From: Lomentospora prolificans
Taxonomy: Eukaryota > Ascomycota > Sordariomycetes > Microascales > Microascaceae
Length of the DNA: 64,000 nt
Assembly (NCBI GenBank): GCA_029532625.1
Contig: JARFXM010000009.1
Span: 5,135,501-5,199,500 of the forward strand
Direction of reading: 5' to 3'
Shown here: positions 33,401-46,446 of the stretch, piece after piece
How the letters are laid out: each line of letters opens with the position of its first letter
Position numbering within the stretch: position 1 is the stretch's first letter
Notes under the pieces: generated by a model
What the model saw: the letters and a program-made list of their open reading frames with translations, nothing else
Told to the model about the DNA's origin: nothing
Databases searched by the model: none
Made by a program: the position numbers and the translations under genes

Positions 33401-36400
33401 TCCCCCGTGACCAGCCCGCAATCCTTGCTCAATTGACAGGAGGACCCTACCGTTACCAAGGTACAGGGTGTGTAATTTATATCTACAACACTCTACGAGA
33501 AACGACGTCCACAAGCTACTATAATGGTTTCATTGTTGCTTCCACACCAAACAGACCCCCCTAGCTCCTTCTTCCCCCCAGTTTGCCCCTCACTGCATAT
33601 CTCATCACATGTGCAAGCGTACTAAGAGCCCAAGGAAAAGGCCAGAAACCAAGGCCGGGTGGCCACGCCGTGCCCGCAGCGGAAATTACAATGGCGCGAC
33701 GAAGAAGTGGCGGCCCTGCCTAGCGCGCAGAGCTGGAGTTGACCGTCCAGGAAGCTAGCAGGCAATATGATGAATCACTGGACCAGTGTAATGGAAGGAC
33801 GCATTCACATAATTGCGCATTACTTGCTTCGTAGATGAAGATGTGACAAGCGGGCTGACCAAGGATTCCATCCCCGTCCCCTTCGATCTCATGGGTTCCA
33901 GCGGACCCTAGCGCGCTAGTGTTGCTCGTTTTCCCAGGAAATTGTTCTTGCGGATGATCACTCCTTGCACAGAGTGCCTCGAACCCCGGTCCTGGCCACT
34001 TCCTCTTACGCAGGTGTGATATTTGGGGTGACCCGGCCTCAGCTCGTGGCGCCAGTCAGGTGAGTGCGGTATGGGCGGCGGGGAAGGGCTCAGACCAGAC
34101 CACTTGCGGGTTCAGGGCCGAGATTTTCGTGGGCGCTAGCCTTGGAGCGCTCCAACTCTGGAGCACAGGCAACGCTGCATGTACGTATGGCATGCATCAT
34201 CTTGCAGGCTGCACCAAGGGACGGAAGCTCACCTGGTTTTATGTTGCACGCTTCATGGTATTATGGATTTTATGGATCTCCGTACACTATGACCACTGCC
34301 GGGCGCAGCACCTGGCTGCCTTCGTCCAGTTTCTCTGCAACTTTTAGTGCAAACCCCGGAAAGCTTGCCGTCCTGTTCATGCAGGTCGAATAAAAGAGGA
34401 AAAGTAGTCGAAGCCCACCACCCACTCCCGGCTGCTGCATGTTCCCTTCAGGCCAGTTCGGAATCCGGACAATACATGATAGGGCTGGCTTGAGGACAGT
34501 CGAATGTCCGTCTCGTCAGAAGCCAGCTCACCTCGCTGGCCTTTCGTGGAGAATCCGCAGCCGCCGAGACCATGCGATGCACCCCTCAAGCCCTAAAGCC
34601 AACGAATACGCCCAACGCCTCCTCCGCCTGAATACTACCCACGCTTCGCGCGCTTAGAGGACGCTGACGGCAATCATTAATTTGATCTCTACCGGAGAAT
34701 ATTTGGCCTCACAATCCCACTCATTTCTACCCTTTCAATATGCTGTTTCATCTGACGGACATCAAAGTTTGGTTCTCAATGGGTGCGACATTGGTGATGA
34801 CACACAAACAACCCTTGCATATTACTAACATACTCTACATCCTTCTTGACGTCGTGTTCACGCCGTAGTTTCTCATTTGGGTAACCTTTCCAGAATTGCG
34901 TCTTGCGTTGCCTCTTAGAGCAAGCGCGCTTTGCGATGCGGCGCGGATGGGCGTTCCTGGAGCAGATCCCTAAACCCGTGAGTGGACATGAGCAGGGCAA
35001 ATTGCTAATACCGGACCTGTCAGGCACGCACCCTTGAGGAAGCCCCATTGGGAGGGAGAGCTCCGTCACTGGCTTGGCCCCTGAATCTCGCGTGTAGGAA
35101 CTATAACTGGCCGAGTTCGCTATCGAAGGGGATGGTTGGTTTAGTGATAATAGGAAAGGCAAGCTGGCGAAGCTATCAGTTGAGCTAATATTGGTTTTAT
35201 TGGTGCCATCGTACCCTCTGGAGAGATGCACGCTGCATCAAACTCAAAAGGTCCCGTGCTTGGCTCGCCATTGTCGGCTCGCCATTGCGCGAATTCAGAA
35301 TTCTCAGAGAATCACAAGATCCGCGTATTTCGGTTGGACGTGACCTCACCGATACCCACCATATTTCCAGTGAGGTTCTGCTACCTCTGCAAGAACAGAA
35401 GATCTTGGTTTGTGATAGAGGCATTTTCTTCACTCAAACGCAGTTGCCCCCACCACTGCGAAGTTTTCCGTCGACCACTGCGTGACGTGGCACCAGTTGG
35501 CCAACTTCTCGCATATGCGTCCATCTGAAAAATGCCACCGTGACCCCTCCACGATGTCTTCGAAGCCACCGGAGGAATGCACGCAGCGGCAAGTGGTCAA
35601 GTGACGCGCGCGATTTGGAGGCAGAGGGGTGTCTCGAGTGTGAGCGGACAAGTAGTTAGCAGATGGCTTTCGGAACAGGATTCTATTTGTTAGCAAATGG
35701 ATACCAGAGCGCCCAATCAGCTCATGAACGTGTTGTGAGAGAAAGCCCACGCAAACCGACTGGACAAAAACGGCAAACTCGACAAGCATTCGCGATATTA
35801 TTGACATAAAATCCCCCCATTCGGGCGAGTTGCGTCAAGCGATAACCATCTGGTGACAGATGGGCATTACTCGACTTCCTCCATGTCGATGGCTCGATGA
35901 CTCCAATGCGCCGGGGGCTGCTCCTTGCCAGCCAACCCCTTTTCCCATGCATTATGGCAGGCAGTGAGTTCACAGCCATCATGGCTGGACCGTGTTCTTA
36001 TTCGCCCCGTGGAGGAGCCTCAACGGAGGCATTTTGCGCATCATGCAGAGACGCACCTAAGCGTCGTCGCCTGCATAAGCCGGGGAGAGACGTGATCAAC
36101 GACAACCCAACCAATCCCTCACGAACCAGCCTGTTTGCTTCATTCGCGGGTGGCGTGTGCTGTGGATATTGCGGCTGTGATGCCCGAGCTTCGTTTCCTA
36201 CGATCCAGGAGCGAATGGCGCGCGCACCCTCGATTCCTCGAGACCATCAGACCGCGAGGAACGGACGTGGCGCGTCTAGAGGCTGACATTCGTTGGTTCT
36301 CTACCTGTGAGGAATCGTGTCTAAAAACCCAGCCACGCTCCGGCTGTTTATGACTGAGTCTGCGTCAGCGACTATGGTTTTTCTTTCCAACTAGGCTTGC

Positions 36401-37839
36401 GAACCTCTTTTTTTGTCTTTCTTTTTTCTTTCTTTCTTATTTTTCTCTTCTTTTCTTTTCTACTTGTACATCAACTCCCACCCAGAAGCACCGTCAATCG
36501 GTCCGTGAAGGGGTGTGGCTCGCGTCGGTTGGGCAAACTTTTGGTGAGCCGAGGCGCCGCTTGGGCCAGAAATACAGTGGTGTGAGTGCACACCTCGCCA
36601 ACTGCAGGGGGGATTGGTTGTTTGTCACAAAAACACAAGTTGTTAAATTTAAAAAGAAAATTAAAATTAAAAAAAAAAATAGAGATAGAGAGAACGAGAA
36701 AAGAAAAGAAGACCTGAACGTCCTATTGAAGTCATCCAGAACAGTGCCTCTCATCTCAAAACACGGAAGGACCCAGTCCAACGTCGTGCGTTGGGTGAGA
36801 ATTCGGGACGACACCGGCCCTTACGATCACCACATTCACCGAAGTCCCACGGCAGGACGGGGTCAACATAGGCGATTACTGACGTCAACTAATAGCCAGA
36901 AACTTCTCTAGTGGACTCTTTTGAAACAAAGCACGCTGCGAACCAAGAGATTCTGCCGCCCTTCTCGGTTCGGGCCAACGCCTCGGCTCGGAGGGCCGTG
37001 TTCCGTGTCCAACTGGCGGCCCCAATATGGGGCAGCATCCGCACCCCGCCTTTACTAGGTGGGAGGCTCGGAATGTTTTGGCAGGTGGGCTCAGACTAGA
37101 AAGCTTGGGTTGGGGGGCTATGAGCCTAGCCAGCGCTAGAAGCGCAGTCCCGGGAAGATGTCGAATCGGAGGGGTTCGCATTGGTCTGGCACAACTGGAG
37201 CTTCCAGGAGTGAGGTGGTTCGGGGAATCAAAGCTAAGCCAGCTGCCTTTGCGGATCGACCGGTGGTGTTGCTACGGGCGATGGCTATAAATAATGGCCG
37301 CTTCATGAAATAACCAATTGGTTCGCGTGGCATATGTGTCGGAGCCTACGAAGTGCTTCATGGCCAACTCCGCTCTCGCGGCGGCTCGTTAAATCTGCCG
37401 GGAAAGGAAAGCGGGTTAAAAGCGTTGCGAATGGCGGACGGGAGGTTGCTAGGGAGAGACCAAAACGTTTCATCCCAACCGACCTTTCGCGCAAATACGT
37501 GCCGTGGTGCTAGGACCGACCTAGCGGGTTTGAGGGAGGGGGCCATCCTAATGTATAACGGAAAGGCGGGGAAAGAAGCCAAGCGGATGAAGGATGAGCG
37601 ATAAAACGATGAAGCAGCAACAGGATCTCGTTTTAATAGACGTTGAGTTCCCTTGTTTTCGAAGAAGTTGTCGTTCCTTGCTCCTTTCCATCTTTTCCCG
37701 TTCACACCACCACATTCATTCTCCAACCTCGAGAGATCATCCAATTTGACAGCTGTCCAGACCCGAAACTGAGAACCCCACCTTCCCTGAAAGACGAGAA
37801 GAAAGAAAGACCGAAACCCCGACGCCTAGATTGATCAAG

Positions 37840-38855
37840 ATGGCCGCATCCGACTACGAGACCTGGTCCGTCGAGGAGCCCTACGTCGAATCGCACTGCA
37901 AGCTTGGCGAGGGGCCATTCTACGAGAAGGCCACCAACACGCTGCGCTTCGTGGACATTATCCAGCACCGCGTGCACACCGTCAACCTTTCCGAGGGCCC
38001 GTCGTCCCTCCAGACCATCCAGCTCGACTGCCCCGTCACCGTGACTGCGGACATTGAGGGCGTCGACCCAGCGGAGAAGATCCTCATCGGTGTCAAGTAC
38101 GGTCTCGCCGTTTTGGACCGCAAGACGGGCAAGTATGAGTACGTTGCCAAGTTAACCGAGTCTCCCAATGAGAGGGTGAGGACGAACGACGGCGGCGCGG
38201 ATCCAAACGGAAGGTTCTGGCTTGGTACCATGACGGATTTCAACCTGGGCGAGTTCAAGCCCGAGGGTGAGTAGAAATGGCCCCCCCCCCCTTTTCCTCC
38301 ACTCTTGATTTTTTTTTTTTTTTTGGGAGTCTCTTTAAAATCGTCATTCTTACGCGCAAGCCAGGTGGCCTCTTCCGCTTCGATGGCAAAGCCAGCTCCG
38401 AGCTCATCAAGGACCTCACCATTCCCAACTCGGTTGGCTGGTCCCCGGACAACAAAATCATGTACTTCACGCACTCGACCTCGGCCGAGGTGCTCGCCTT
38501 CGACTACGACGTCGAGACAGGCGGCATCTCCAACCAGCGCGTCTTCTACAAGCACGAGGGAAGCGGCGGGCCAGACGGGTTCCGCGTCGACGTTAACGGC
38601 TACATCTGGCACGCCGTGTACGGCGAGTCCAGGGTGCTCAAGATCAGCCCCGAGGGCAAGCTCGTGGGCGAGATCAAGCTGCCGACGAGGAATATTACGT
38701 GCACGCAGTTTGTTGGCACGGAGCTGTTCATTACTACGGCCAACGATGATGAGGCGGAGGGTGGGGAGAGGAGCAAGGAGTTGGGAGGAGCTGTGTTTAG
38801 GGTTGATGTTGGGGTTGAGGGATTGCCTTTGTTCCCTTATAAGTTGCAGGATTAG
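37840..38855 (+). CDS. SMP-30/gluconolactonase/regucalcin-like protein
   Basis: Two exons (37840-38266, 38365-38855) encode 305 residues, the typical length of this six-bladed beta-propeller family. Metal-site motifs are present in order: GEGPFYE (first Glu), RTNDGGADPNGRFWLGTM, TIPNSVGWSPDN (Asn) and GGPDGFRVDVNGYIWHA (Asp). Family members are Ca/Zn/Mg-dependent lactonases or hydrolases of sugar lactones, so sugar-acid metabolism in the cytosol is likely; no signal peptide is seen. The start is the ATG in AAGATGGCC. The 98-bp intron contains runs of 11 C (38281-38291) and 16 T (38309-38324). The gene stands at the right edge of a 13-kb gene-free interval. Confidence 0.92.
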
Positions 38856-39403
38856 GTGGGTGAGTCGGGGAATTCCCGTGTAAGTCGGAGGGTGGTTTGA
38901 CGGATTTGTAGTAATGAATCTACGATTGAGAACGAGATGGATGATATGTTGAGGACTGGAATATGTGTGCTGTGTATTCAACTCAGTATGACCTAGTTGT
39001 CTGGAACCCGCCAACACCGTGTTTTGGTCTTCGTCTATCTCCGTCTATCCCCATCAACGGTAGCGCGCTCATCTCATTTTTAGATGCGTTCATGAGGATA
39101 GAGGACGAGCCTCTTCGGAAAGAATTGAATGAACTACGTAGCTCCAAATTCCCCCCTTGATTATGTTGTCTTTCAACACCCCGATTCGTGCTTGAAATAA
39201 ATAGAAGAAAAAAAGAATAAAACAGCCTCATTAGGTCCGCTCACTCCTGGGATTATAATGTAACTAATGGCTACTCACAATGGGCTTGAACGAAAGGCAA
39301 AGCAAAGAAAAAAAAAAAAAGGTCTAAACAAGAAACAGAAAATAACTCGTCTATACCTAGAAGAATTTCTTGTTGCTTCATCACGTTTGTCGAGCTTAGG
39401 AGC
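38856..39403. other. Convergent 3' region, SMP-30 and YPP1 genes
   Basis: Facing 3' ends of two genes, with A-rich stretches near 39195-39225 and 39300-39320 on the plus strand. No other gene seen. Confidence 0.6.
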
Positions 39404-42400
39404 CTAGGAGAGGATGTAGCTTCCCGCTCCTACGCCGTCCCACTCCCTCACACCTCTACCCTCCTCGAGCTCTACGCACCACCAGAGAGCTTCTTTCGCC
39501 TTGTCGACCTGTCCACTCTCTTCGTGAGCCCGTGCGAGCGTAAACCAGGCTTCCGAGTAGTTCCAGCCGGAGCCAAGCTTGGTTAGTCCTGAAAGAAGTC
39601 CGTATGCGCGGTCGCGCGCCGCGAAGCGGTCCACAAGGGGGAGGGACGTCGCCTTGTGAGGGGGGGGCAGCTCGTCGCTGCGACGCTTGTCACCCGGAGA
39701 AGGAGGTGGCTGTTCGCCCTCGGTGTCCGAGTCGTCATCGCCGTCGGATTCGTTATCTGACTTTTCCGGGCGCTTGCTCTGGGCAAGTCCAAGGGGCGTA
39801 GCAGGGAGAGGGGCCCGATTAGCAGGCACGATACCGCGCTCTTCCTTTGGTGTGTTGAGAATGCCATCTCTCGCCTCCTCGCTCATGTCGAGTTGAGGTA
39901 TCGTAGGAGGTGGTAAGAGCTCTTCGGTATAAATATCGAGTAGAATGTTAGAAAGTCCTACGATGGCCACTGGGTGATTGGAGAAGTAGGTAAGTGCGGA
40001 TTCGAAATCGCCTCGCGCAACGTATGGCTCGCCATTTGTGACCGCAAGGTTGCCCAGCTAACAAGGGAAAAAGAAACATTAGAATGATTCCTGGTATGGT
40101 TGGTATGGTTATAAGGTTCGTTTGGGAGAAGCTTACCTCTGCATAGACGTCAGCCCATAGTTGGTCGATGCTCTTCTTCTCACCCCAGCGGGTGCTTCCT
40201 TGAGTCATGGGCGTTGTGGTGTCCTTGGCCGCTTCCGCCTCCATTCCCTGCACAATTTTCTTGGCTTCAGCGATCGCGCCCCTGCAGTCATCAAACATAT
40301 TGGCTCGTCTGTAGAATCCGGCAATCATCAGCCAGACATTGACTAGGATGACGTTCTTCTGCTTCTGATCCTCCTCCTTGGAGAATTGCACGATCGGGAG
40401 CGGGGTTGGCATAGTGTTGTAGGCATCGGTTGGGATGTCGGAGTACTCCACCGGCCGTGGTTTCGCCGAGAAGTAAGAGTCCATATGCGGGAGTGTCCTT
40501 CCACGCGAGAACGACGAAGCGATCGATGGCTGCCTTCTATTCGTAAACGCAAAGACGTCCGACGGCGGATCGCCATCAGGAGTGAACACACTCTCTCCGT
40601 CGGTGGCGAAGCTGGAGCGGGGGGTAGGGCCGGTGCTAGCGGCCCGCCTCCTGCTCCGGCTGGGATCGCGCTTCCTAAGGCTGTTTCTCCGTCCGGATTG
40701 GCTTCTTCGGCGCCCGGGCCCCTCGGCTGGAGTCTTGGGAGGTCTCATTTCGACCGACTGGCCATTCTCTTGCGTAATTTGGATGGTCGGGGCGGCGCTG
40801 GCGGTTGTTTGCGTGGTTTGAGGCCGAGTCGATGCCAACGACGTATCACTAACAATGCTCATCTGTCGAGCATCGCCGTGCCTCGACGACCTACCGAAGA
40901 TGCTACCCTTGATGCTTCTCAGAGTGCCCGACGTCTTAGGCACCTCGGCTGTCTTAGGAGGGGCTGCGGGAGCCTTGGGCTGAACGGTTCCGAATAACCG
41001 CGTGTATAGGCTCAGCAGCTCAGGGCTTGCGTTGACAGCGATCTCGGGCCCATCAACCAGCTCAACAAGCGAAAGCTGCGTCATTTTCACCTCAAGGATA
41101 TTCTCCTTTTCGAAAAAGTCCATCTCGTCCACGATCGCCCTCGTCGAGTTGGGCTTTTCACGCCGAGCCTCGGCCTCATTCAAGTGGTCGCTTCGGAATG
41201 ACTGGTCCTGGTGGCCAAATAAGACCCATGGATCTTTGAACTGCTCAAACGCACCCTCACAGGCCCTAGCGGCCATCCCATAGTCTTGCCGGGCACTGAG
41301 CAGCAGCCCTAGGAGATGCCATAGAGGAATAAGGGCCCGTTCTTGCCAGTACGGCCCATGTATCAAATCCGCATGGCCGTCTGCCGTTTTCCCCGATGCC
41401 AGCGCCACCTTGACAAGCTCAATAGCGGGAGTTAGCTCTCGGCGCTCTGCCAGCAAAAGACTGAGCGCGAAAAGGCCTCTGTAGCTCCTAGAGCGACCAA
41501 ACTCGGGGGAAAGCGACTTGCGTAGGCACCTCACAGCCTTTGTCTGAATCTCCATCCTTGCGTTCGAATCGTATGTTACCCTCGACCAGCTAGCGTGGGC
41601 AAGCCCAATAGCTTGCCACGCTTCCGCAAGCACACGAGGCGCAATCTGCGGCTGAAGAGGCGACTCTCTAATTTCCGGTAAGGCTAGAGAGGCCGATTCC
41701 GACCCGCCAGATTGTACTTGAGGTAGGCGGGCGAGGAAATCTTCGAGCTCCGCGGCCACATCTCTCGCCTTCTCAATTGAGTTCTTGTCACCGTATCTGC
41801 AAAGGGCGACCGCACACTGCGACATTGTGGTCAGCACCGTGGCATCGTCGTCCAAATGGGGTTCTGGGATTCCAGTCTTGTCCACTCGGGCCTTTGCCTT
41901 GGTGACGATATCCCTATAAGAACTATACGCTTTGAAAGCAAGATCAAACTCAGCTACGGCGAGGTGAACGGTAAAGAGGTGGCGCAGAATCGCAGTCGAG
42001 TGATATGTCTTTGTCGCCGCGCGGTAGAGGATCTCGAGGATCCCACGACTCATAGACTCTCGGCCACCCTGACCCAAATCGTATTCCCGCCACCCACGAC
42101 CACACATGATGGTCCAGTTCTTCATAACCAAATTTATAAACGCCTCCACCTCCTCTCTCTCTTCATCCGCTCTAGGGAACTGAGTTTCGTGGAGAAGTAG
42201 CGATTCGTAAGCATTTTCGACCTTTTTCAACTCCATGCGCAGGCGAGTCCTGGCGGTATGTTGCTCTGTAGGCAGCTTGCCAATGTATCCCGTTGGGAAG
42301 GGCAGGTCTTCCTCAATAATTCGCGATAGGGCGCTATAGTACTCGTGCCATATTCGTCTCCTCGGTACGGAACCTCGAAACCCATGACCACCAGGCAAGG

Positions 42401-43253
42401 GGCCAGACTGAATCTCCCAGTAGCGTGCCCATGTACGGAAACAAGCAATCGAGTTCGTATCCTCAAGAGACCTTTCGTGACGTTGCAGGGCTTGGCTCGA
42501 CAGCATGCAGTATTCCGTCAAGAATAATTCGGCCCAGTATCGCAGCTGCTGCTTCGGGAATTTGCTGGTCCATACGCTCGTAAGCGCCGGAAGTCCTGTC
42601 TCGAAAACATAGAGGGCCTCGATCCTCTCGTTGTTTCTAGCGGCACAATTGGCCTTGAGATAGGCTGCCTTTAGAGCGCACACGTTCGTCCAGTCCGAAA
42701 CATTTTCAGCTCCCTCTAAATCAGTATACTCGTCGTCTAAGTTTTGAGGGAGGCGTTGGGATGCGAGACCATATTCCCCCACTACCCAATGCAGCCAACC
42801 AACACAGACCTTTGCCTGAAATCTATCCTCGAGGTAGTGACTTTCGGATTCGATTGCACCGAGGATCTTGGGGAGATGGCCGGCGACACCGAGGTCTTCG
42901 GCAGTGAGGGCGGTGCTGGTTCGGGTCGAGGATGCGTGGGTCAGGGTCGCTTGAGAGATGGCCGCCTCGGCCTCCGCAACGAGAGCAAGGCCTACAGGGA
43001 GCATTTGTTAGCATGCTACCTTCAAGAGAGGGAAGGGGGATAGTAGAAAGAATTGGGCTTACATGATCTCTCGGGCGCATGCTTTCGGACCTTGCGAACA
43101 AGTTCAGGAACGGCGGACCAATTTCCATCGCAGCGAGCTTCATCGAGTGCCCGCAAATAATGGACGGCTTTATGTGGCTACCCGGCTGGTTATTAGCATC
43201 GCTAGTCGTGGATAATGAGGAGAACTACCAGGAACATGGCGACCCACGCTCAT
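39404..43253 (-). CDS. ypp1: Ypp1/TTC7-like scaffold of the Stt4 PI 4-kinase complex
   Basis: Four exons (43253-43248, 43177-43063, 42991-40137, 40057-39404) give 1209 residues. The N-terminus after splicing (HKAVHYLRALDEARCDGNW, then VPELVRKVRKHAP) and the long run of TPR-like helical repeats match the fungal Ypp1 family, often labelled 'filamentation protein Rhf1'. Repeats flank a disordered, Arg/Ser-rich middle (about residues 700-900) and resume at the C-terminus, where GLSNILLDIYTEE and YSEAWFTLARAHEESGQVDKAKEALWWCVELE form the last TPRs. Family knowledge: Ypp1 with Efr3 recruits Stt4 kinase to the plasma membrane to make PI4P. The first exon would be only six bases (Met-Ser) with a GTGGGT donor; that start is the least certain part. 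Confidence 0.88.
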
Positions 43254-44103
43254 CTTTCTCGACAAAGGCCTAGGCACACAGATTAGGCGAAGCGATTTGC
43301 GGTTGAGCTATCGAGAGCGAGATCGAAAATAGGAGCTAAAAGAGGGACCGCGTTGACAGCATCTCGGGGTAAAAAGAGCGACTGGATGGCACCTGTCAAG
43401 TGCCGATCGAAATCAAGATCGAGGAACTGTTTCGCGGAGGCCGAGGCCCACGTGGTTCAAATCGAACGGATGGTTTTGTAACACTCGAGCAGTCGAAGCT
43501 TGAGAGTCGGAGGATTCACAAGTAGATCGAAACGAGATGGTGCCTGGCGGGTTTACGTAGCACTTTCTCCCATTCTTCGAGACTTTTTGTTTATTGCCAG
43601 GGTTTCACCGAAAGGTACCGCTCTGACATGCCCCCTAACGGAGGAAAACGAGTGGCCAGAGCATTTCGGTGAGCGATTCAGGTGTGGGTCTTTGTTACCC
43701 ACCTGGAGACCCACATTCAACGACGTCAAAGTCACTATTTCAGCTTTGGATGCAGAAAAATTGTTAGTGTATAATAAAAAGTCACAACCACATGCAGGAA
43801 AAAAAAGTGAGCCTCGCACTTTCCTGATCTCAGTCGACCTTGCCGTACTCGACGAGGTCATAAAGAGCTGAGTCCCTCTCGCAGCGCAGCGCAGCAGCTA
43901 CAGCTAAAAGCTAGGCGGTCATATTAACTCATATGCGTAATTGAGGTGCTTGCATCTTATTTATCGGATCTGAGAGAAAAACGACGTATCATTCTTTCAC
44001 AGACTCGCGATTGGTGATAACAGAGTGCTGAATTGATCGCTTGAAGGAGCTCACGGTATTGGTCGAATACCCCCATCACTTCGGCGATCTATACGCAAAG
44101 GCA
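43254..44103. other. Divergent promoter region of YPP1 and RIX1
   Basis: An 850-bp region between two genes transcribed outward. It has a GCAGC-rich patch at about 43880-43900. A 124-codon stop-free run on the plus strand (43500-43871) has no ATG and is not taken as a gene. Confidence 0.6.
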
Positions 44104-46446
44104 ATGTCTCTCCCACCGGACCTTCGGGTTCTTTGCCATCAACTCACTTCTTCAACAATCTCACCGGCCCGGCTAGCACAGTCTGCCCATGTCCTGACAA
44201 ACCATGTTCTCCAATGCGCCGAAGCACTATCAGCTCCGCAGGACAGCAAGTTACGAGATAACGCTTCCGAAGCGGCCGTTTTAGTTCACAAACTCAAAAC
44301 CGCACTCAAAACTCTTCTCAACGATCGCGATCACCGGCGCAGGTTCACCGGCGTGGTTCTAGTGAAAGCCGTCATAGATGTCGGTGGGTGGGAGTGTCTT
44401 CGCAGCTCTGAGCCTTGGGTTCGCGGTCTCATAGCTGTGCTTCAAGTATGGCGTTGTATCTTCTACTCCTGCGCTAAGTGATCTAGACTAACGTCCTACT
44501 AGAAGAAGGACCCTATCGCATCTAAAGAGTTGGCAGTCGTGACACTCACAAGGATATACAACCAACTTCATGGCTACCAGACCCTTGTGAGAGAGATAGC
44601 CACGCCGACTATCCCGGGTTTTATTACGGCGTGTCTACACCTTCTGAAATCACCGGCGCCCGGCCAACCCCCTCATACGCCCCTCAACGTTGTCGAGACT
44701 ATTGTTGGTTCACTCTCTACGATAATACCGCTCTACCCTACCACTTCTCGTCCTTTTGTTTCGCAGATTCGCACCTCTATCAGAATCTACCTCGTACCTA
44801 CACTATCGGACGAGCTTTCTGTTCCGTCGACTTTGCAGTCAGGTAGCCGGAGGTTGGCAATAGCCCTACATTATACCGCTTCTAAGTCTGGGGGCTCCGA
44901 TGAATGGGCTGCACTTCTCGCCGGAATCGTGAAGAACTTCCACTCCACCGCCGACCAAGTATTCCGTGCGGTAAAGGAAACGTGGGAGCAACCGCCAGGT
45001 TATACAGCGTCCAAAATTACCCTGGGGCAAGAGCCCCGAGGTGGTGGTGACTCGGCTGATACCCTTCCGAGTTGGTCCGGTATCACGCCTGGCAGCCAAC
45101 GGCTCATCGGTCTTCTAGACTTCATGGCAGAATTCATACGCCAACCGACCAAGAGCCAGATATCCATCCCCGTCGGTGTTCTTGTCGATGTCGTCTGCCG
45201 TGTCGCCCAGATCGCGAGGCACACTCCCAAATCGCAAACATGGGAACAGGCGCTCGAGACAAACCCCGCCATATCCAAGGAAGAGAGGGACGAGTTATGG
45301 AGCGCAATACCCAGTATTCACGTTGCCGCGCTCGAACTCCTTCTTACCCTTTGCCAACGGTTGCGGCGTAGCTTTGTTCCTGTCGTGCCAGAAACCCTCG
45401 ACTACCTTGTGAGGGTTTTCAAGTCCGGAATTAGCACCGCTTCTGTACGCTGTATTAGTTACAGGCTCCTTGCGGATATTCTACCCCTCAATGGCCCTAC
45501 AATGGGCCAGGATACCGTCTCAACCTTTGATCTAATCATCAGAGCCTGCTGTCGTGATCTGCAGCAAGAGACAGGATACCTCAAACCGCCCGCACAACCC
45601 ACCCCTAATACGAATAAGAACGGAGTTGTGATGAATGCCGATCTCTTCCTCTCGCAAAAGACAGATGACACCTCGGTCGCCGCACCCACTCTCGAGCCCG
45701 CCCACTCGCTAGCCGCAGACAGGCTCCTGGCCAGCTTCCTCTCATATCTCCCCCAACACCACCTCCGACCAGCTCTTCGCGGACTTCTCGACCAAACAGC
45801 CATCCTCACCCGCAACAGGGATGCCATGCTCGCAAGCGTTCTCAACCCGTTCCGAAACAAGCAGAGCAAGATGTATCCCAGCATTCTATCTTTCCTCTCT
45901 CAGTTATGTCCAAATGACCAGGCCCTTGAGATCCTCCGTAGCAATATGCGCACGAGCCAACCTTCGGACAGCTCCTCCTTCTCCGTCTTCAAGGAAACGA
46001 ATGGGACTGATAACGATACAGAAGACCAGGATCACGACGTCGAGATGGAAGGAGATCCCACAAGCACTGCCTCTTCCTTAAAAATGGCCGATGAGTTGGA
46101 GGTTTCACCTCCCGGGGAAGACGCAGCCTTTGAGGCTGTTCCTGTCGTCGACAAGACGCCCAAGGAGAACCCATTCGCGCCAAGAACGGCGGATGAAGCT
46201 AGCACATACGTCTCGACCCCTGCTTCGCCTCTTGGAGCGTCCTCTAAGAGGAAGAGCGACGACGAGGCCGAGGGGATGAAACCTGTCAAGAAGATGCATC
46301 ATGACGTGTCCGAGGACGAGGGCATGGACACTCCGCCAGCGTTAGCAGCCCCAGCTGCGGCCGTTGAAGACGATGATTCGGATGACGAGAGTGTACGACT
46401 TGTAGCTAGTTTTGATTCAGATCCCGAGATGGACGAAGCAGATTGA
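44104..46446 (+). CDS. rix1: Rix1 pre-rRNA processing/60S ribosome assembly factor
   Basis: Two exons (44104-44445, 44503-46446) give 761 residues. The start MSLPPDLRVLCHQL, the N-terminal helical repeat block with RDHRRRFTGVVLVKAVIDVGGWECL and the following LARIYNQ-like helices match the Rix1/PELP1 domain. The C-terminal 200 residues are acidic and disordered (EDQDHDVEMEGD; last 25 residues rich in Asp/Ser), with a basic KRKSDDEAEGMKPVKK patch that may be a nuclear signal. Family knowledge: Rix1 with Ipi1 and Ipi3 recruits the Rea1/Mdn1 ATPase to pre-60S particles and is needed for ITS2 processing. The 57-bp intron has a GTATGG donor, ACTAAC branch and ACTAG acceptor and contains a frame stop. 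The gene shares a divergent promoter with YPP1. Confidence 0.88.

Larger units (their letters stand above)
24781..37839. other. 13-kb gene-poor interval
   Basis: No complete gene with a recognisable domain was found on either strand. The sequence looks of moderate GC with many stops in all frames; there is no obvious AT-rich RIP-type block and no transposon ORF. The left end (25200-25640) may carry lost bZIP exons. A tRNA-like relic lies at 30361-30430. A T-rich then A-rich pair of tracts is at 36410-36460 and 36650-36700. The right end (about 37600-37839) is the pyrimidine-rich leader of the SMP-30 gene. Confidence 0.5.

Noticed and set aside
33960..34010. CTCGAACCCCGG resembling a reverse tRNA B-box
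   Set aside because: The flanking bases do not form a T-stem or cloverleaf.
43500..43871. 124-codon open stretch between YPP1 and RIX1
   Set aside because: It contains no in-frame ATG (it opens at TTG), lies in a divergent promoter and shows no domain.
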